Positions 41,301-56,300 of a stretch of DNA of 64,000 nucleotides are shown here, piece by piece. The stretch is from JAJDXW01 sp965214795. GTDB lineage: Bacteria; Pseudomonadota; Gammaproteobacteria; HK1. The DNA is taken from NCBI GenBank assembly GCA_965214795.1, contig OZ243976.1:1426001-1490000 (forward strand). The letters are read 5' to 3'. The number at the start of each line of letters is the position of its first letter. Positions within the stretch are counted from its first letter, which is position 1. The translations under genes were made by a program, and so were the position numbers. The notes under the pieces were generated by a model. That model ran no database searches. It was not told where the DNA came from and saw only the letters and a list, made by a program, of their open reading frames with translations.

Positions 41301-44300
41301 ACGACGGGCGACAGCACCCACGAGGCGCACGGCTCGGTGACGGTGACGCTGACGGCGGACACGGGTGACGACCCCGCCTACCTGCTCGGCGATCCGTCGA
41401 CGGCGACGGCGGCGGTGGCAGACGACGACGACTCGCCGGCGACCGGCTCGATCACGGTCACGGGCACGCCGACGGAAGGCGAGACGCTGACGGCGGACAC
41501 ATCGGGCCTCACCGACGCGGACGGCTTGGCCGACGCGGATTACGCCTACCAGTGGGTGCGGACACCGGCCGGCGGCAGTGACGCGGACATCTCCGGCGCG
41601 ACCTCGCAGACCTACGTGCCGGTGTTCGCGGACGCGGGCGCGACGCTCAAGGTCAAGGTGACGGTCACCGACGACGAGGGCCACGAGGCGGAGTTCACGA
41701 GCGCCCCGACCTCGGCGGTGGCGGCGGCATCGCGGCCCTCGGTGACAGTGGTCTCGGACGGCGACGTGACAGAGGGCAGCCCTGTCCTGTTCACGCTCAC
41801 GCGCACGGGGGACACGGCGCAGACGCTGGACGTGGCCTACGAGGTCACCGCCACCGGGGACTTCGGCGTCACGACGGGCGCGAGCACAGCGACCTTCCTG
41901 GCGGGTAGCTCCACCGTGCAGGTGAGCCTAACCACGACGGGCGACAGCACCCACGAGGCGCACGGCTCGGTAACGCTGACGCTGACGGCGGACACGGGCG
42001 TCGATCCCACCTACCAGCTCGGCGCTCCGTCGACGGCGACGGCGGAGGTTCGGGACGACGACAACGCAGAGCCGACAGGCGCGCCAACGATCGACGACAC
42101 GACGCCGGAGGTCGGCCAGACGCTGACCGTGAATACTTCGGGCATCGACGATCCGGACGGGCTGGCGACCCCGGGTTTCACCTGGCAGTGGATCCGGGTG
42201 TCATCGGGCGGGACGGCGACGCGGATCAGCGGTGCGACTGCGGCGAGCTACACGGTGGTTGCCGCCGATGAGGGCGCGACGCTGAAGGTGGAGGTGGACT
42301 TCACCGACGACGACGGCACCACCGAGACCCTGACGAGCGCGGCGACGATGGCGGTCGAGGCGGCGGCACCGACGGTGCCCGAAGTATCCATTGTGCCGGG
42401 GGTCGGCGGCAGTCTCATCACCGAGGGAGGAAATGCGACTTTCACGTTGACCGTATCGGAGCCACCCGCGGCTTTGTTGCTTGTCCGTCTCAAGATAACG
42501 GAAACAGGCGACATGATGACGAGCAACAATTTGGGAGACAATATCGTTGCAGTGTTTGTCCCCTCCGGACAAACCACAACGCTGTCTTACGTAACGGTAG
42601 CTGACGACACGGACGAGCCGAACAGCACGGTAACCGTGGAGATCCTTGAACGTGAAGGCAGCAACTACGTGCCGGGCACGCCCTCCATGGCCAGTGTCGA
42701 GGTGCGGGACGATGACAGGCCCGACGGCAACGCGGCGCCGACCGGCATGCCGACGATCGACGACATGACGCCCGCGGTGGGCGAGACGCTGACGGCGAAT
42801 CCGTCGGGCATTGACGACCCCGACGGCCTGACGGGCGCGACCTTCACCTGGCGGTGGATCCGGGTGGCGTCGGGCGGCGCCGAAACCGTGGTCGGGACCG
42901 GGACGACGTATGTGGTGGTCGCCGAGGACGTGGACGCGACGCTGAAGGTGGAGGCGAGCTTCACCGACGACGCCGGGATCGAAGAGACGGTCGAGAGCGC
43001 GGTGACGTCGGCGGTCGAGGCGGTGCTGCTGCCGGCGGTGTCGGTGGCGCGGGTGGCGAGCCCGGTGGAGGAAGGCGAGGACGCGCAGTTCAGGGTGACG
43101 CGCACGGGAGTCACGACGGGCGCGCTGACGGTGAACTATGGCGTGTCGGAGACCGGCGACATGGTGGCGTCGGGCGAGGAGGGCGCGAAGACCGTCGCTT
43201 TCGGGGACGGCGAGACCCGGCAGACGGTGACGGTGCCGACGGCGGAGGACGCCGTCCACGAGGCGGACAGCACGGTGACCCTGACCCTGACGGCGGATGC
43301 GTCCTACGTCCTGGGGACCGACGCCACGGCGGAGGTCATGGTCGAGGACGACGACAACGCGGCGCCGACCGGCGCCCCGACGATCGACGACACGACGCCC
43401 GTGGTCGGCCAGACGCTGACGGCGGATGAGTCGGGCATCGGCGATGCGGACGGGCTGACGGGCGCGACCTACGCTTGGCGGTGGTTCCGGGTGGCGTCGG
43501 GCGGCGGCGAGACGGAGGTCGGAACCGGCGCGAGCTACACGGTGGTCGCCGCGGACGTGGGGGCGACGCTGAAGGTGGAGGCGAGCTTCACCGACGACGA
43601 CGGGACCGAAGAGACCGTCGAGAGCGAGGAGACGGAGGCGGCGGAGCGTCCCTCCGCGATCACGCCGTCTTCGGACGGCGATGTCACGGAGGGCGAGCCT
43701 GCTGTGTTCACTTTGACGCGCACGGGCTCCACGGCGGGAATGCTGCGCGTGAAATTCGATATCGAACCCACCGGGGGGGACTTCGGCCTCACCCTCACCG
43801 CCGACGGGACGACGACGACCTTCCCGGTGGGCAGCAGAACCGAGGTCGAGGCGACCTTCCCGGTGGGCAGCTCCACGATGAAGGTGAGCCTGTCCACGGT
43901 GGATGACAACACCCACGAGGCGGACGGCACGGTGTTTCTCAGTGTGTTGTTGTCGGATGACGAAGTCTACGCCCTGGGAGACATTGACTTTGCGACGCTG
44001 AAGATCCGGGACAACGATAACGCGCCGCCGACGGGCACGGTGACGATCGACGACACGACGCCCGTGGTCGGCCAGACGCTGACGGCGGATGCCTCGGGCA
44101 TTGACGACCCGGACGGGCTGACGGACGAGATCGATTTGCAGTGGATCCGGGTGTCGGGCAGTACGGAGACGCGGATCAGCGGCGCGACCGCGGCGACCTA
44201 CACGGTGGTCGCCGCGGACGTGGGCGCGACGCTGAAGGTGGAGGCGAGCTTCACCGACGACGACGGGACCGATGAGACCGTCGAGAGCGCAGAGACGGCG

Positions 44301-47300
44301 ACGGTCGAGGCGGCGCCGGTGTTGCCGGCGCTGTCGATCGGCGATGCGAGCGTGGACGAAGGCGATTCGGGCAGCACGACGCTGGACTTCACGGTGACAC
44401 TGGACAGCGCGGCGACGGCAACCGTGACCGTGGAGTGGGCGACGTCCGACGGCACCGCGACCGCCGGGACGGACTACACGGCGGGGAACGGAACCCTGAC
44501 GTTCAGCAGCGGGGACTCCAGCAAGACAGTCTCCGTGACCGTGACCGGCGACAACGTGGACGAGCCGAACGAGACGTTCACGGTGACACTGACGAACCCG
44601 TCGGGCGCGACCCTCGGGGACGACACGGCGACCGGCACGATCACCGACGACGACGGCCCGCCGACGGTGACGCTGGTCCTGACCCCGGACACGATCACGG
44701 AGTCCGGCGGGGTCAGCACGGTGACGGCGACCCTGGACCATCCGTCGAGCGAGGCGACGACCGTGACGGTGACGGCGACGCCGCAGTCGCCGGCGGTGGA
44801 GGGCGACTACACGCTGAGCGGGAGCGAGCTGACGATTGTGGCGGGCGCGACGACGAGCACGGGTACGGTGACGATCACCGCCGTGGACAACGCCGTGGAC
44901 GCGCCCCACAAGACGGTGACGGTGTCGGCCACGGCGACGAACGCCCAGGGGATCACGGCCCCGCAGGACGTGACGCTGACGATTCTCGACGACGAGAACG
45001 TGGCGCCGACGGGGGCGCCGACCATCGACGACGCGACGCCGGTGGTGGGCGAGACACTGACGGCGGACACGTCGGACATCGGCGATTCGGACGGGCTGGC
45101 GGGCGCGACCTACGCGTATCGGTGGCTCCGGGTGGCGGCGGGCGGCGCTGTGACGGAGGTCGGGACCGGGCAGTCGTACACGGTGGTCGCCGCGGACGTG
45201 GGGTCGACGCTGAAGGTGGCGGTGACGTTCACCGACGAAGGCGGCGCCGAAGAGACGGTCGAGAGTGAGGCGACGGCGGCGGCCGAGGCGTTGCCGGAGG
45301 TCACGGTGGTCTCGGACGGTGATGTGACGGAGGGCAGCGCCGCGGTATTCACGCTGACGCGCACGGGCGACTTGGCGCAGACGCTGGACGTGGCCTACGA
45401 GGTAGCCGCCACCGGGGACTTCGGTGCCGCGACGGGCGCGGGTACAGCGACCTTCCTGGCGAACAACCCCACGGTGCAGGTGAGCGTGGCCACGACGGAC
45501 GACAGCACCCACGAGGCGCACGGCTCGGTGACGGTGACGCTGACGGCGGACACGGGCGCCGATCCTGTCTACGTGCTCGGCACTCCATCGACGGCGACGG
45601 CGGCGGTCCGGGACGACGACAACGCGGCGCCGACGGGCGCGGTGACGATCGACGACACGACGCCGGTGGTCGGCGAGACGCTGACGGCGGATCCGTCGGG
45701 CATCGCCGATCCGGACGGTCTGACGAGCCGGAGCTTCACCTGGCAGTGGCTCCGGGTGTCGGACGGGACGGAGACGGCGATCGCCGGGGCGACTGCGGCG
45801 AGCTACACGGTGGCTGCCGCGGACGTCGGGGCGACGCTGAAGGTTCGCGTGGGCTTCACCGACGACGACGGCACCGGCGAGACGGTGGAGAGCGCGCCGA
45901 CGGCTGCGGTCGCCGAGTACACGATTTCGGTCACCTCGCCGAGGGTAACGGAAGGCGACGACGGCGCGCCGCTGCTCGAGTTCGTGCTGACCCGTTCCGA
46001 GACGGGGCAGAGAGTGGAGATCGGCTGGCGGGTAGCGACGGAAGGCACGGCGCAGGCCGTGACCGATTTTGACGGCCCCATGGAAGGCACGCTCGTTCTG
46101 GGGCCGAACACTCGCAGCCGGAGCGTGTACCTCCAGGTGATTCCCGACACCGTGGACGAGTCGGACGAGACGGTGGTGCTGGAGCTCTTCCCCGTGGCGG
46201 GCACTCCTGATGGGGTGACGTTCCCGGCCACGGTCACCGGGACGATCGTGGACGACGACACCGCGACGCTGTCCATCGCGCCGTCGAGCGTGGACGAGGG
46301 CGATTCGGGCACGAGGGATCTGGTGTTCACCGTGAGCTTGGACCTTCAATCGGACCGGGAGGTGACGGTCGAGTACGACGTGGGGGGCACGGCGGAGTCC
46401 GGCACCGACTACGAGGGGCCGACGCCTGCCCGGGTCACGTTCCCGGCGCTGTCCCAGGCTGCGCAGAAGATCACGTTCCGCGTCCTCGGCGACACCGATG
46501 CCGAGAGGCACGAGACGGTGGAGGTGGAGCTGAGGGATCCGAGTGGGGGCGTGGAACTCGGGACGGCGAAGGCCGAGGGCACGATCCGCAACGACGACGG
46601 GCTGGTTGTGTCGGTCGCCCCGCCGGAGGTGGACGAGGGCGATTCGGCGGAAGATGGAGTGCGGCTCACGTTTCGGTTGACGTTGTCGGGGCAGTCGGAT
46701 ACGGACGTTACGGTCGACTACCGGGTGGACACCGGGGCGGGCACGGCGACGGTGGGCAGCGATTTCCGGAACAAGTCCGGGACGGCGACGATCAAGAGCG
46801 GCCGGACCGACGCGGTGGTCAAGGTGGGGGTCGTCGAGGACACCGAATTCGAGCTCGACGAGACGGTGGTGATGGTGTTCGAGAACCCGGAGGGCGCGGT
46901 GCTCGATCCGGGCTCGGGCAGGGTCACGGGCACGATCCGGAACGACGATCTGCCGCGGGTGACGGTTGCGGCGGTAGCGGCGACGGTCACGGAGGGCGCG
47001 GCGGCGGCATTCAGGCTGAGGCGACCGGACGTGGATACCAGCGAGGCGCTGGTGGTGAGCTTCACGGTCGCCGACCCTGCCGGGGTGCTGTCGGGGACCG
47101 CTCCCGTGACGGCGACCATCGCGGCGGGCGAGACGGAAGAGACGGTGAGTCTGGACACGGTGGACGACGGCGTCCACGAGGCGCACGGCTCGGTGACGCT
47201 GACGCTGGCGGCGGGCGCGGCCTACGTGCTGGGGCCGGAGGCGGAGCGGTCGGCGGAGGTCACGGTCCGGGACAACGACGACTCCCCGGCGACCGGCTCG

Positions 47301-50300
47301 GTCACGGTCACGGGCACGGCGACGGAAGGCGAGACGCTGACGGCGGACACGTCGGGCATCACCGACGGGGACGGCTTGGTCAACGCGGCCTACGTCTACC
47401 AGTGGGTCCGGACACCGTCCGGCGGCGGTGACACGGACATTTCCGGCGCGACCGGCGCGACCTACGTGCCAGTGTTCGCGGACGCGGGCGCAACGCTCAA
47501 GGTGCGGGTGACGGTCACCGACGACGAGGGCCACGAGGCGACCTTCACGAGTGCCCCGACCTCGGCGGTGGCGGCGCTGCCGCGGCCCTCGGTGACGGTG
47601 ACCTCGGGCGGCGACGTGATGGAAGGCGACACCGTCACGTTCACGCTGACGCGCACGGTCGACACGACGGGGACGCTGGACGTGGCCTACGCGGTGACGG
47701 CCTCCGGGGACTTCGGCGCCGCGACGGGTGCGGGCACGGCGACCTTCCTGGCGAACAGCGCCACGGTGCAGGTGTCGGTAGACACGACGGACGACGGCGC
47801 CCACGAGGCGCACGGCTCGGTGACGGTGACGCTGACGGCGGACACGGGCGCCGATCCCGCCTACCTGCTCGGCGACCCGGCGGTGGCGACGGCGGCGGTT
47901 CGGGACGACGACGACTCCCCGGCGAGCGGGACGGTCACGGTCACGGGCACGGCGACGGAAGGCGAGACGCTGACGGCGGACACCTCGGGCCTCACCGACG
48001 CGGACGGTCTGGACAACGCGGCCTATACCTGGCAGTGGGTGCGGACACCGGCCGGCGGCAGTGACACGGACATTTCCGGCGCGACCTCGCAGACCTACGT
48101 GCCGGTGTTCGCGGACGCGGGCGCAACGCTCAAGGTCCGGGTGACGGTCACCGACGACGAGGGCCACCAGGCGACCATCACGAGCACCCCGACCTCGGCG
48201 GTGGCGGCGCTGCCCAGGGTGTCCGTTATGCACGGCGGCAGTCCCGTCACCGAGGGAGGAGTCGCGACTTTCACGTTCACCCTGTCGAAGACAATCGGGG
48301 ATATACCGTTGCGTGTGAATATCAGAAGAACGGAAACAGGCAACATGATGTTCCCGAACAATTTGGGGCGTTCGGTTGTAGTGTTTGGCCCCAACCAGAC
48401 AACCTCAACAGTGAATTACACGACGGATAATGACGACACGGCCGAGCCGAACAGCACGGTAACCGTGGAGGTCCTTGAACGTAACTACTACGTGCCGGGC
48501 ACGCCCTCCATGGCCAGTGTCGAGGTGCAAGACGATGACGGGCCGACGGTGTCGGTGGCACCGGTGGCGAGCCCGGTGCAGGAAGGCGCGGGTGCGCAGT
48601 TCAGGGTGACGCGCACGGTGAACACGACCGGCGCGCTGACGGTTCGCTACAGCGTGTCGGAGACCGGCGACATGGTGGCGTCGGGCGAGAAGGGCGCGAA
48701 GACCGTCGCTTTCGCGGACGGCGAGAGCGAGAAGACGGTGACGGTGCCGACGGAGGAGGACAGTGTCCACGAAGCGGACAGCATGGTGACGCTGACGCTG
48801 ACGGCGGATGCGGCCTGGGACCTGGGGACCGCCACAGCGGAGGTGACGGTCGAGGACGACGACGACTCCCCAGCGACCGGCACGGTGACGATCACGGGTA
48901 CGCCGACGGAGGGCGAGACGCTGACGGCGGACACCTCGGGCATCACCGACGCGGACGGTCTGGCCAATGCGAGCTACGCCTACCGGTGGGTGCGGACGCC
49001 ACCCGGCGGCGGCAACGCGGACATCTCCGGGGCGACCTCGCAGAGCTACGTGCCGGTGTTCGCGGACGCGGGTGCGACGCTGAAGGTGCGGGTGACGGTC
49101 ACCGACGACGAGGGCCACGAGGCGACCTTCACGAGCGCTTCGACCTCGGCGGTGGCGGCGGTGCCGCGGCCGTCGGTGACGGTGGTCTCGGCCGGCGACG
49201 TGACCGAGGGCAGCCCCGCCCTGTTCACGCTGACCCGCACGGGCGACCCAGCGCAGACGCTGGACGTGGCCTACGACGTGACCGCCACCGGGGACTTCGG
49301 CGTCACGACGGGCGCGGGCACGGCGACCTTCCTGGCGAACAACGCCACGGTGCAGGTGAGCGTGGCCACGACGGGTGACGACACCCACGAGGCGCACGGC
49401 TCGGTGACGGTGACGCTGACGGCGGACACGGGCGCCGACCCCGCCTGGCTGCTCGGCGACCCGTCGACGGCGACGGCGGCGGTGGCAGACGACGACGACT
49501 CCCCGACGACCGGGGCGGTTACGGTCACGGGCACGCCGACGGAAGGCGAGACGCTGACGGCGGACACCTCGGGCCTCACCGACGCGGACGGTCTGGACAA
49601 CGCGGCCTACGCCTACCAGTGGGTCCGAACGCCGTCCGGCGGCAGTGACGTGGACATCTCCGGCGCGACCTCGCAGACCTACGTGCCGGTGTTTGCGGAC
49701 GCGGGCGCGACGCTGAAGGTCAAGGTGACGGTCACCGACGACGAGGGCCACGAGGCGAGCTTCACGAGCACCCCGACCTCGACGGTCGAGGCGTTGCCGG
49801 CGCTCTCGATCGCCGACGCGAGGGTGAAGGAGGGCGATACGGGCAGCACGACGCTGGACTTCACGGTGACGCTGGACCGCGCGGCGACGGCAACCGTGAC
49901 CGTGGACTGGGCGACGTCCGACGGGACCGCGACCGCCGGGACGGACTACACGGCGGGGAATGGAACCGTGACGTTCAGCATCGGGGACTCCAGCAAGACA
50001 GTCTCCGTGACCGTGGCCGGCGACAACGTGGACGAGCCGAACGAGACGTTCACGGTGACGCTGACGAACCCGTCGGGCGCGACCCTCGGGGACGGCACGG
50101 CGACCGGCACGATCATCGACAACGACGCCAGGCCGACGGTGACGCTGGTGCTGACTCCGGCCTCGATCAGTGAGGACGGCGGGGTGAGCATGGTGACGGC
50201 GCGCCTGTCCCACCCGTCGAGCGAGGATACGACGTTGACGGTGTCGGTGGCGCCGGTGCCGCCGGCGGTTGCGGGTGACTACACCCTGACCCTTGTCCCG

Positions 50301-53300
50301 CTACTGTCGATCCCGGCCGGTGAGACGGAGAGCGAGAGTTTGAATCAGGTGCGGATCACGGCTGTGGACAACAGCGTGTACGAAGGGGACAAGACGGTGA
50401 CGGTCTCGGCCAGGGTGCAGAACAGGCAGGGGGTCACGGCTCCGCAGAACGTGACCCTGACGATCACCGACGACGAGCCGGCGCCGCCGGCGCTGTCGAT
50501 CGCCGACGCGAGGGTGAAGGAGGGCGATACGGGCAGCACGACGCTGGACTTCACGGTGACGCTGGACCGCGCGGCGACGGAAACCGTGACCGTGGAGTGG
50601 GCGACGTCCGACGGCACCGCGACCGCCGGGACGGACTACACGGCGGGGAATGGAAGCCTGACGTTCAGCAGCGGGGACTCCAGCAAGACAGTCTCCGTGA
50701 CCGTGGCGGGCGACGAGGTGGACGAGCCGAACGAGACGTTCGAAGTGACGCTGACGAACCCGTCGGGTGCGACGCTCGGGGACGACACGGCGACCGGCAC
50801 GATCACCGACGACGACGCCCCGCCGACGGTGACGCTGGTCCTGACCCCGGACACGATCACGGAGTCCGGCGGGGTGAGCACGGTGACGGCGACCCTGAAC
50901 CATCCGTCGAGCGAGAGTACGACGGTGACGGTGACGGCGGCGCCGGAGTCGCCGGCGGTGGCGAGCGACTACACGCTGAGCGGGAGCGAGCTGACGATTG
51001 CGGCGGGCGCGACCACGAGCACGGGCGAGGTGACGATCACCGCCGTGGACAATGACGTGGACGCGCCCCACAAGACGGTGACGGTGTCGGCCACGGCGAC
51101 GAACGCCCAGGGGATCACGGCCCCGCAGGATGTGACGCTGACGATCAGGGACGACGAGAACGTGGTCCCGACGGGCAAGCCGACCATCGACGACGAGACG
51201 CCGGTGGTGGGCGAGACGCTGACGGCGGACACGTCGGACATCGGCGATTCGGACGGGCTGGCGGGCGCGGCCTACGCCTACCGTTGGCTCCGGGTGGCGG
51301 CGGGCGGCGCCGTGACGGAGGTCGGGACCGGGGAGTCGTACACGGTGGCCGACGCGGACGTGGGGTCGACGCTGAAGGTGGAGGTGACGTTCACCGACGA
51401 AGGCGGCGCCGAAGAGACGGTCGAGAGTGAGGCGACGGCGGCGGCCGAGGCGTTGCCGGAGGTCAGGGTGGCCTCGGACGGCGCCGTGACGGAGGGTAGC
51501 CCCGCCGTGTTCACGCTGACGCGGACGGGCTCCACGGCGGAGGCGCTGGACGTGGACTATGAGGTCACCGCCACCGGGGACTTCGGCGTCACGACGGGTG
51601 CGGGCACGGCGACCTTCCTGGCGAACAACGCCACGGTGCAGGTGTCGGTGGCCACGACGGACGACAGCACCCACGAGACGAACGGCTCGGTGACGGTGAC
51701 GCTGACGGCGGACACGGGCGCCGATCCTGCCTATGTGCTCGGCGATCCGTCGGCGGCGACGGCGGCGGTTCGGGACGACGACGACTCGCCGGCAACCGGG
51801 GAGGTCACGGTCACGGGCACGGCGACGGAGGGCGAGACGCTGAGTGCGGACACCTCGGGCCTCACCGACGCGGACGGTCTGGACAGCGCGGTCTGGGCCT
51901 ACCGGTGGGTGCGGACGCCAGCCGGCGGCGGCAACGCGGACATCTCCGGCGCGACCTCGCGGACCTACGTGCCGGTGTTCGCGGACGCGGGTGCAACGCT
52001 GAAGGTCCGGGTGACGGTCACCGACGACGAAGGCCACCGGGCGACCTTCACGAGCGCTTCGACCTCGGCGGTGGCGGCGCTGCCGCGGCCCTCGGTGACG
52101 GTGGCCTCGGCCGGCGACGTGACCGAGGGCGACACCGTCACGTTCACGTTGACGCGCACGGGCGACCCGGCGCAGACGCTGGACGTGGCCTACGAGGTCA
52201 CCGCCACCGGGGACTTCGGCGTCACGACCGGTGCGGGCACGGCGACCTTCCTGGCGAACAGCGCCACGGTGCAGGTGTCGGTAGACACGACGGGCGACGG
52301 CGTCCACGAGGCGCACGGCTCGGTGACGGTGACGCTGACGGCGGACACGGGCGCCGACCCCGCCTACCTGCTCGGCGCTCCGTCGACGGCGACGGCGGCG
52401 GTCCGGGACAACGACGACTCCCCGGCGACTGGCACGGTCACGGTTACGGGCACGGCGACGGAAGGCGAGACGCTGACTGCGGACACCTCGGGCCTCGCCG
52501 ACGAAGACGGACTGGCCAACGCGAGCTACGCCTACCGGTGGGTGCGGACGCCACCCGGCGGCGGCAACGCGGACATCTCCGGCGCGACCTCGCAGACCTA
52601 CACACCGGTGTTCGCGGACGCGGGCGCAACGCTCAAGGTCCGGGTGACGGTCACCGACGACGAAGGCCACCGGGCGACCTTCACGAGCGCTTCGACCTCG
52701 GCGGTGGCGGCGCTGCCGCGGCCCTCGGTGACGGTGGCCTCGGCCGGCGACGTGACCGAGGGCGACACCGTCACGTTCACGCTGACGCGCACGGGCGACC
52801 CGGCGCAGACGCTGGACGTGGCCTACGAGGTCACCGCCACCGGGGACTTCGGCGTCACGACCGGTGCGGGCACGGCGACCTTCCTGGCGGACAACGCCAC
52901 GGTGCAGGTGAGCGTGGCCACGACGGGTGACGCCACCCACGAGGCGCACGGCTCGGTGACGGTGACGCTGACGGCGGACACGGGCGCCGATCCCGCCTAC
53001 CTGCTCGGCGCTCCGGCGGCGGCCACGGCGGCGGTGGAAGACGACGACGACTCCCCGGCGACCGGCTCGGTCACGGTTACGGGCACGGCGGCGGAAGGCG
53101 AGACGCTGAGTGCGGACACGTCGGGCCTCACCGACGGGGACGGACTGGACGACGCGGCCTGGGCCTACCGGTGGGTGCGGACACCGTCGGGCGGCAGTGA
53201 CGCGGACATCTCCGGCGCGACCTCGCAGACCTACGTGCCGGTATTCGCGGACGCGGGCGCAACGCTGAAGGTCAAGGTGACGGTCACCGACGACGAGGGT

Positions 53301-56300
53301 CACGAGGCGAGCTTCACGAGCGCGCCGACCTCGGCGGTGGCGGCGCTGCCGCGGCCCTCGGTGACGGTGGTCTCGGACGGCGACGTGACGGAGGGCGAGA
53401 CCGTCACGTTCACACTGACGCGCACGGGCGACACGGCGGAGACGCTGGACGTGGCCTACGAGGTAGCCGCCACCGGGGACTTCGGCGTCACGCCGGGAGC
53501 GGGCACGGCGACCTTCCTGGCGGACAACGCCACGGTGCAGGTGAGCGTGGTCACGACGGGCGACGACACCCACGAGACGCACGGCGCGGTGACGGTGACG
53601 CTGACTGCGGACACGAGCGCCGATCCTGCCTACCTGCTCGGCGACCCGGCGACGGTGACGGCGGCGGTGGAAGACGACGACAACTCGCCGGCGAGCGGGG
53701 CGGTGACGATCACGGGCACGGCGACGGAAGGCGAGACGCTGAGTGCGGACACGTCGGGCCTCGCCGACGGGGACGGACTGGCCAACGCGGCTTACACCTA
53801 CCAGTGGGTGCGCACACCGTCCGGCGGCAGTGACGCGGACATCTCGGGCGCGACCTCGAAGACCTACGTGCCGGTATTCGCGGACGCGGGGGCGAAGCTG
53901 AAGGTGCGGGTGACGGTCACCGACGACGAGGGCCACGAGGCGACGATCACGAGCGCGGCGACCTCGGCGGTGGCGGCGCTGCCCGAGGTCACGGTGGCCT
54001 CGGACGGCGACGTGACGGAGGGCAGCGCCGCGGCGTTCACGCTGACGCGCACGGGCGGCTCGTCAGCACCATGGCTGATCGTGAATATCCAACGTTCCGT
54101 ATCCGGAGACTTCGGGGTCGTAAAATTTAAAACAACCAGCTTCCCGGCCGGAGCGAGCACGACTCGGACTCGCCTTCATGTGGCTGACGACGAAGCCGAC
54201 GAGGCGCACGGCGCGGTGACGCTGACGGTGCTGCCGGGCAACGGTTACAGGGTGGGAACCCCAAGCGCGGCAACGGCGAAGATCTTTGACGCCACCAACG
54301 TGGCGCCGACGGGCGCGCCGACCATCGACGACACGAGTCCGGTGGTGGGCGAGACGCTGACGGCGGATCCCTCGGGCATTGCCGACGCCGACGGTCTGAC
54401 GAACCGGACCTTCACCTGGCAGTGGGTCCGGGTGTCGGGCGGGACGGAAACGCCAATCGACGGGGCGACCGCGGTGACCTACACGGTGGTCGCTGCGGAT
54501 GTGGGCGCGACGCTGAAAGTGAAAGCGAGCTTCACCGACGACGGCGGAATCGAAGAGACAGTCGAGAGCGCGGCGACGGCGGCGGTCGAGGCGGCGTTGC
54601 TGCCGACGGTGACGGTGACGCCGGTGACGAGTCCGGTGGTGGAGAGCGAGGACGCGCAGTTCACGGTGACGCGCACGGGGGTGACGACGGGTGCGCTGAG
54701 GGTGCGCTACAACGTGATTGAGACGGGCGCGATGGTGAGGTCGGGGGACAAGGGCGCGAAGACCGTCGACTTCTCGGGCGACACGGCGAGCGTGACGGTG
54801 ACGGTGCCGACGGTGTCGGACAACCTCCACGAGGGCAACAGCCGGGTGACGGTGACGCTGACGGCGGATGGGGCGTACGAGCTGGGGACCGACGCCACGG
54901 CGAGGGTGGTGGTCAAGGACGACGACGACTCACCGGCGACGGGCACGGTGACGGTGACGGGCACGGCGAGGGAAGGCGAGACGCTGACGGCGGACACGTC
55001 GGACATCGCCGACGAGGACGGAGGACTGGACACTGCGGCCTATGTCTACCAGTGGGTGCGGACACCGGCCGGCGGCAGTGACGAGGACATCTCGGGCGCG
55101 ACCTCGAAGACCTACGTGCCGGTATTCGCGGACGCGGGGGCGAAGCTGAAGGTGCGGGTGACGGTCACCGACGACGAGGGCCACGAGGCGACCTTCACGA
55201 GTGCGCCGACCTCGGCGGTGGCGGCGGCATCGCGGCCTTCGGTGACGGTGGTCTCGGACGGTGATGTGACGGAGGGCAGCGCCGCGGTATTCACGCTGAC
55301 GCGCACGGGCGACTTGGCGCAGACGCTGGACGTGGCCTACGCGGTAGCCGCTACCGGGGACTTCGGCGCCGCGACGGGCGCGGGCACGGCGACCTTCCTG
55401 GCGAACAGCGCCACGGTGCAGGTGTCGGTAGACACGACGGGCGACGCCACCCACGAGGCGCACGGCTCGGTGACGGTGACGCTGACGGCGGACACGGGCG
55501 CCGATCCCGCCTACCAGCTCGGTGATCCGTCGACGGCGACGGCGGCGGTTCGGGACGACGACGACTCGCCGGCAACCGGCGCGGTCACGGTTACGACGGC
55601 GACCACGTTCACCGAGGGTGAGACGCTGACGGTGGACACGTCGGGCCTCACCGACGGGGACGGATTGACCAACGCGACCTGGGCCTGGCAGTGGGTGCGG
55701 ACACCGGCCGGCGGCAGTGACGCGGACATCTCCGGTGCGACCTCGCAGACCTACGTGCCGGTCTTCGCGGACGCGGGCGCAACGCTGAAGGTCCGGGTGA
55801 CGGTCACCGACGACGAGGGCCACGAGGCGACCTTCACAAGTGCACCGACTTCGGCGGTGGCGGCGGCGTCGCGGCCCGTGGTGACGGTGGTCTCGGACGG
55901 CGACGTGACGGAGGGCAGCCCCGCGGTGTTCACGCTGACGCGCACGGGCGACTTGGCGCAGACGCTGGACGTGGCCTACGCGGTAGCCGCCACCGGGGAC
56001 TTCGGCGTCACGACGGGTGCGGGCACGGCGACGTTCCTGGCGAACAACGCCACGGTGCAGGTGAGCGTGGCCACGACGGGCGACGGTGCCCACGAGGCGC
56101 ACGGCTCGGTGACGCTGACGCTGACGGCGGACACGGGCGCCGATCCCGCCTACCTGCTCGGCGATCCGTCGACAGCGACGGCGGCGGTTTGGGACGACGA
56201 CGACTCGCCGGCGACCGGGACGGTGACGGTCACGACGGCGACCACGTTCACCGAGGGCGAGACGCTGACGGCGGACACGTCGGGCCTCACCGACGCGGAC

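Larger units (their letters stand above)
30627..42068 (+). repeat. 18-unit tandem array of Ig-like + Calx-beta modules (about 636 bp, 211 aa each)
   Basis: Eighteen consecutive SPATG/APATG/SPASG starts are visible, each followed by YxQW(V), TDDEGHEA, a Calx-beta VSDGDVTEG or VASDGDVTEG start and HEAHGSVT. The array spans 11,442 bp, or about 636 bp per unit. Two Ig subtypes occur, one starting VTGTxTEGETL and one starting VTTATTFTEGETL. All units stay in frame. Confidence 0.9.

Noticed and set aside
30627..42068. Regularly spaced repeats considered as a CRISPR or satellite array
   Set aside because: The period is about 636 bp, each unit is coding in one frame, and the units have clear protein-domain content.
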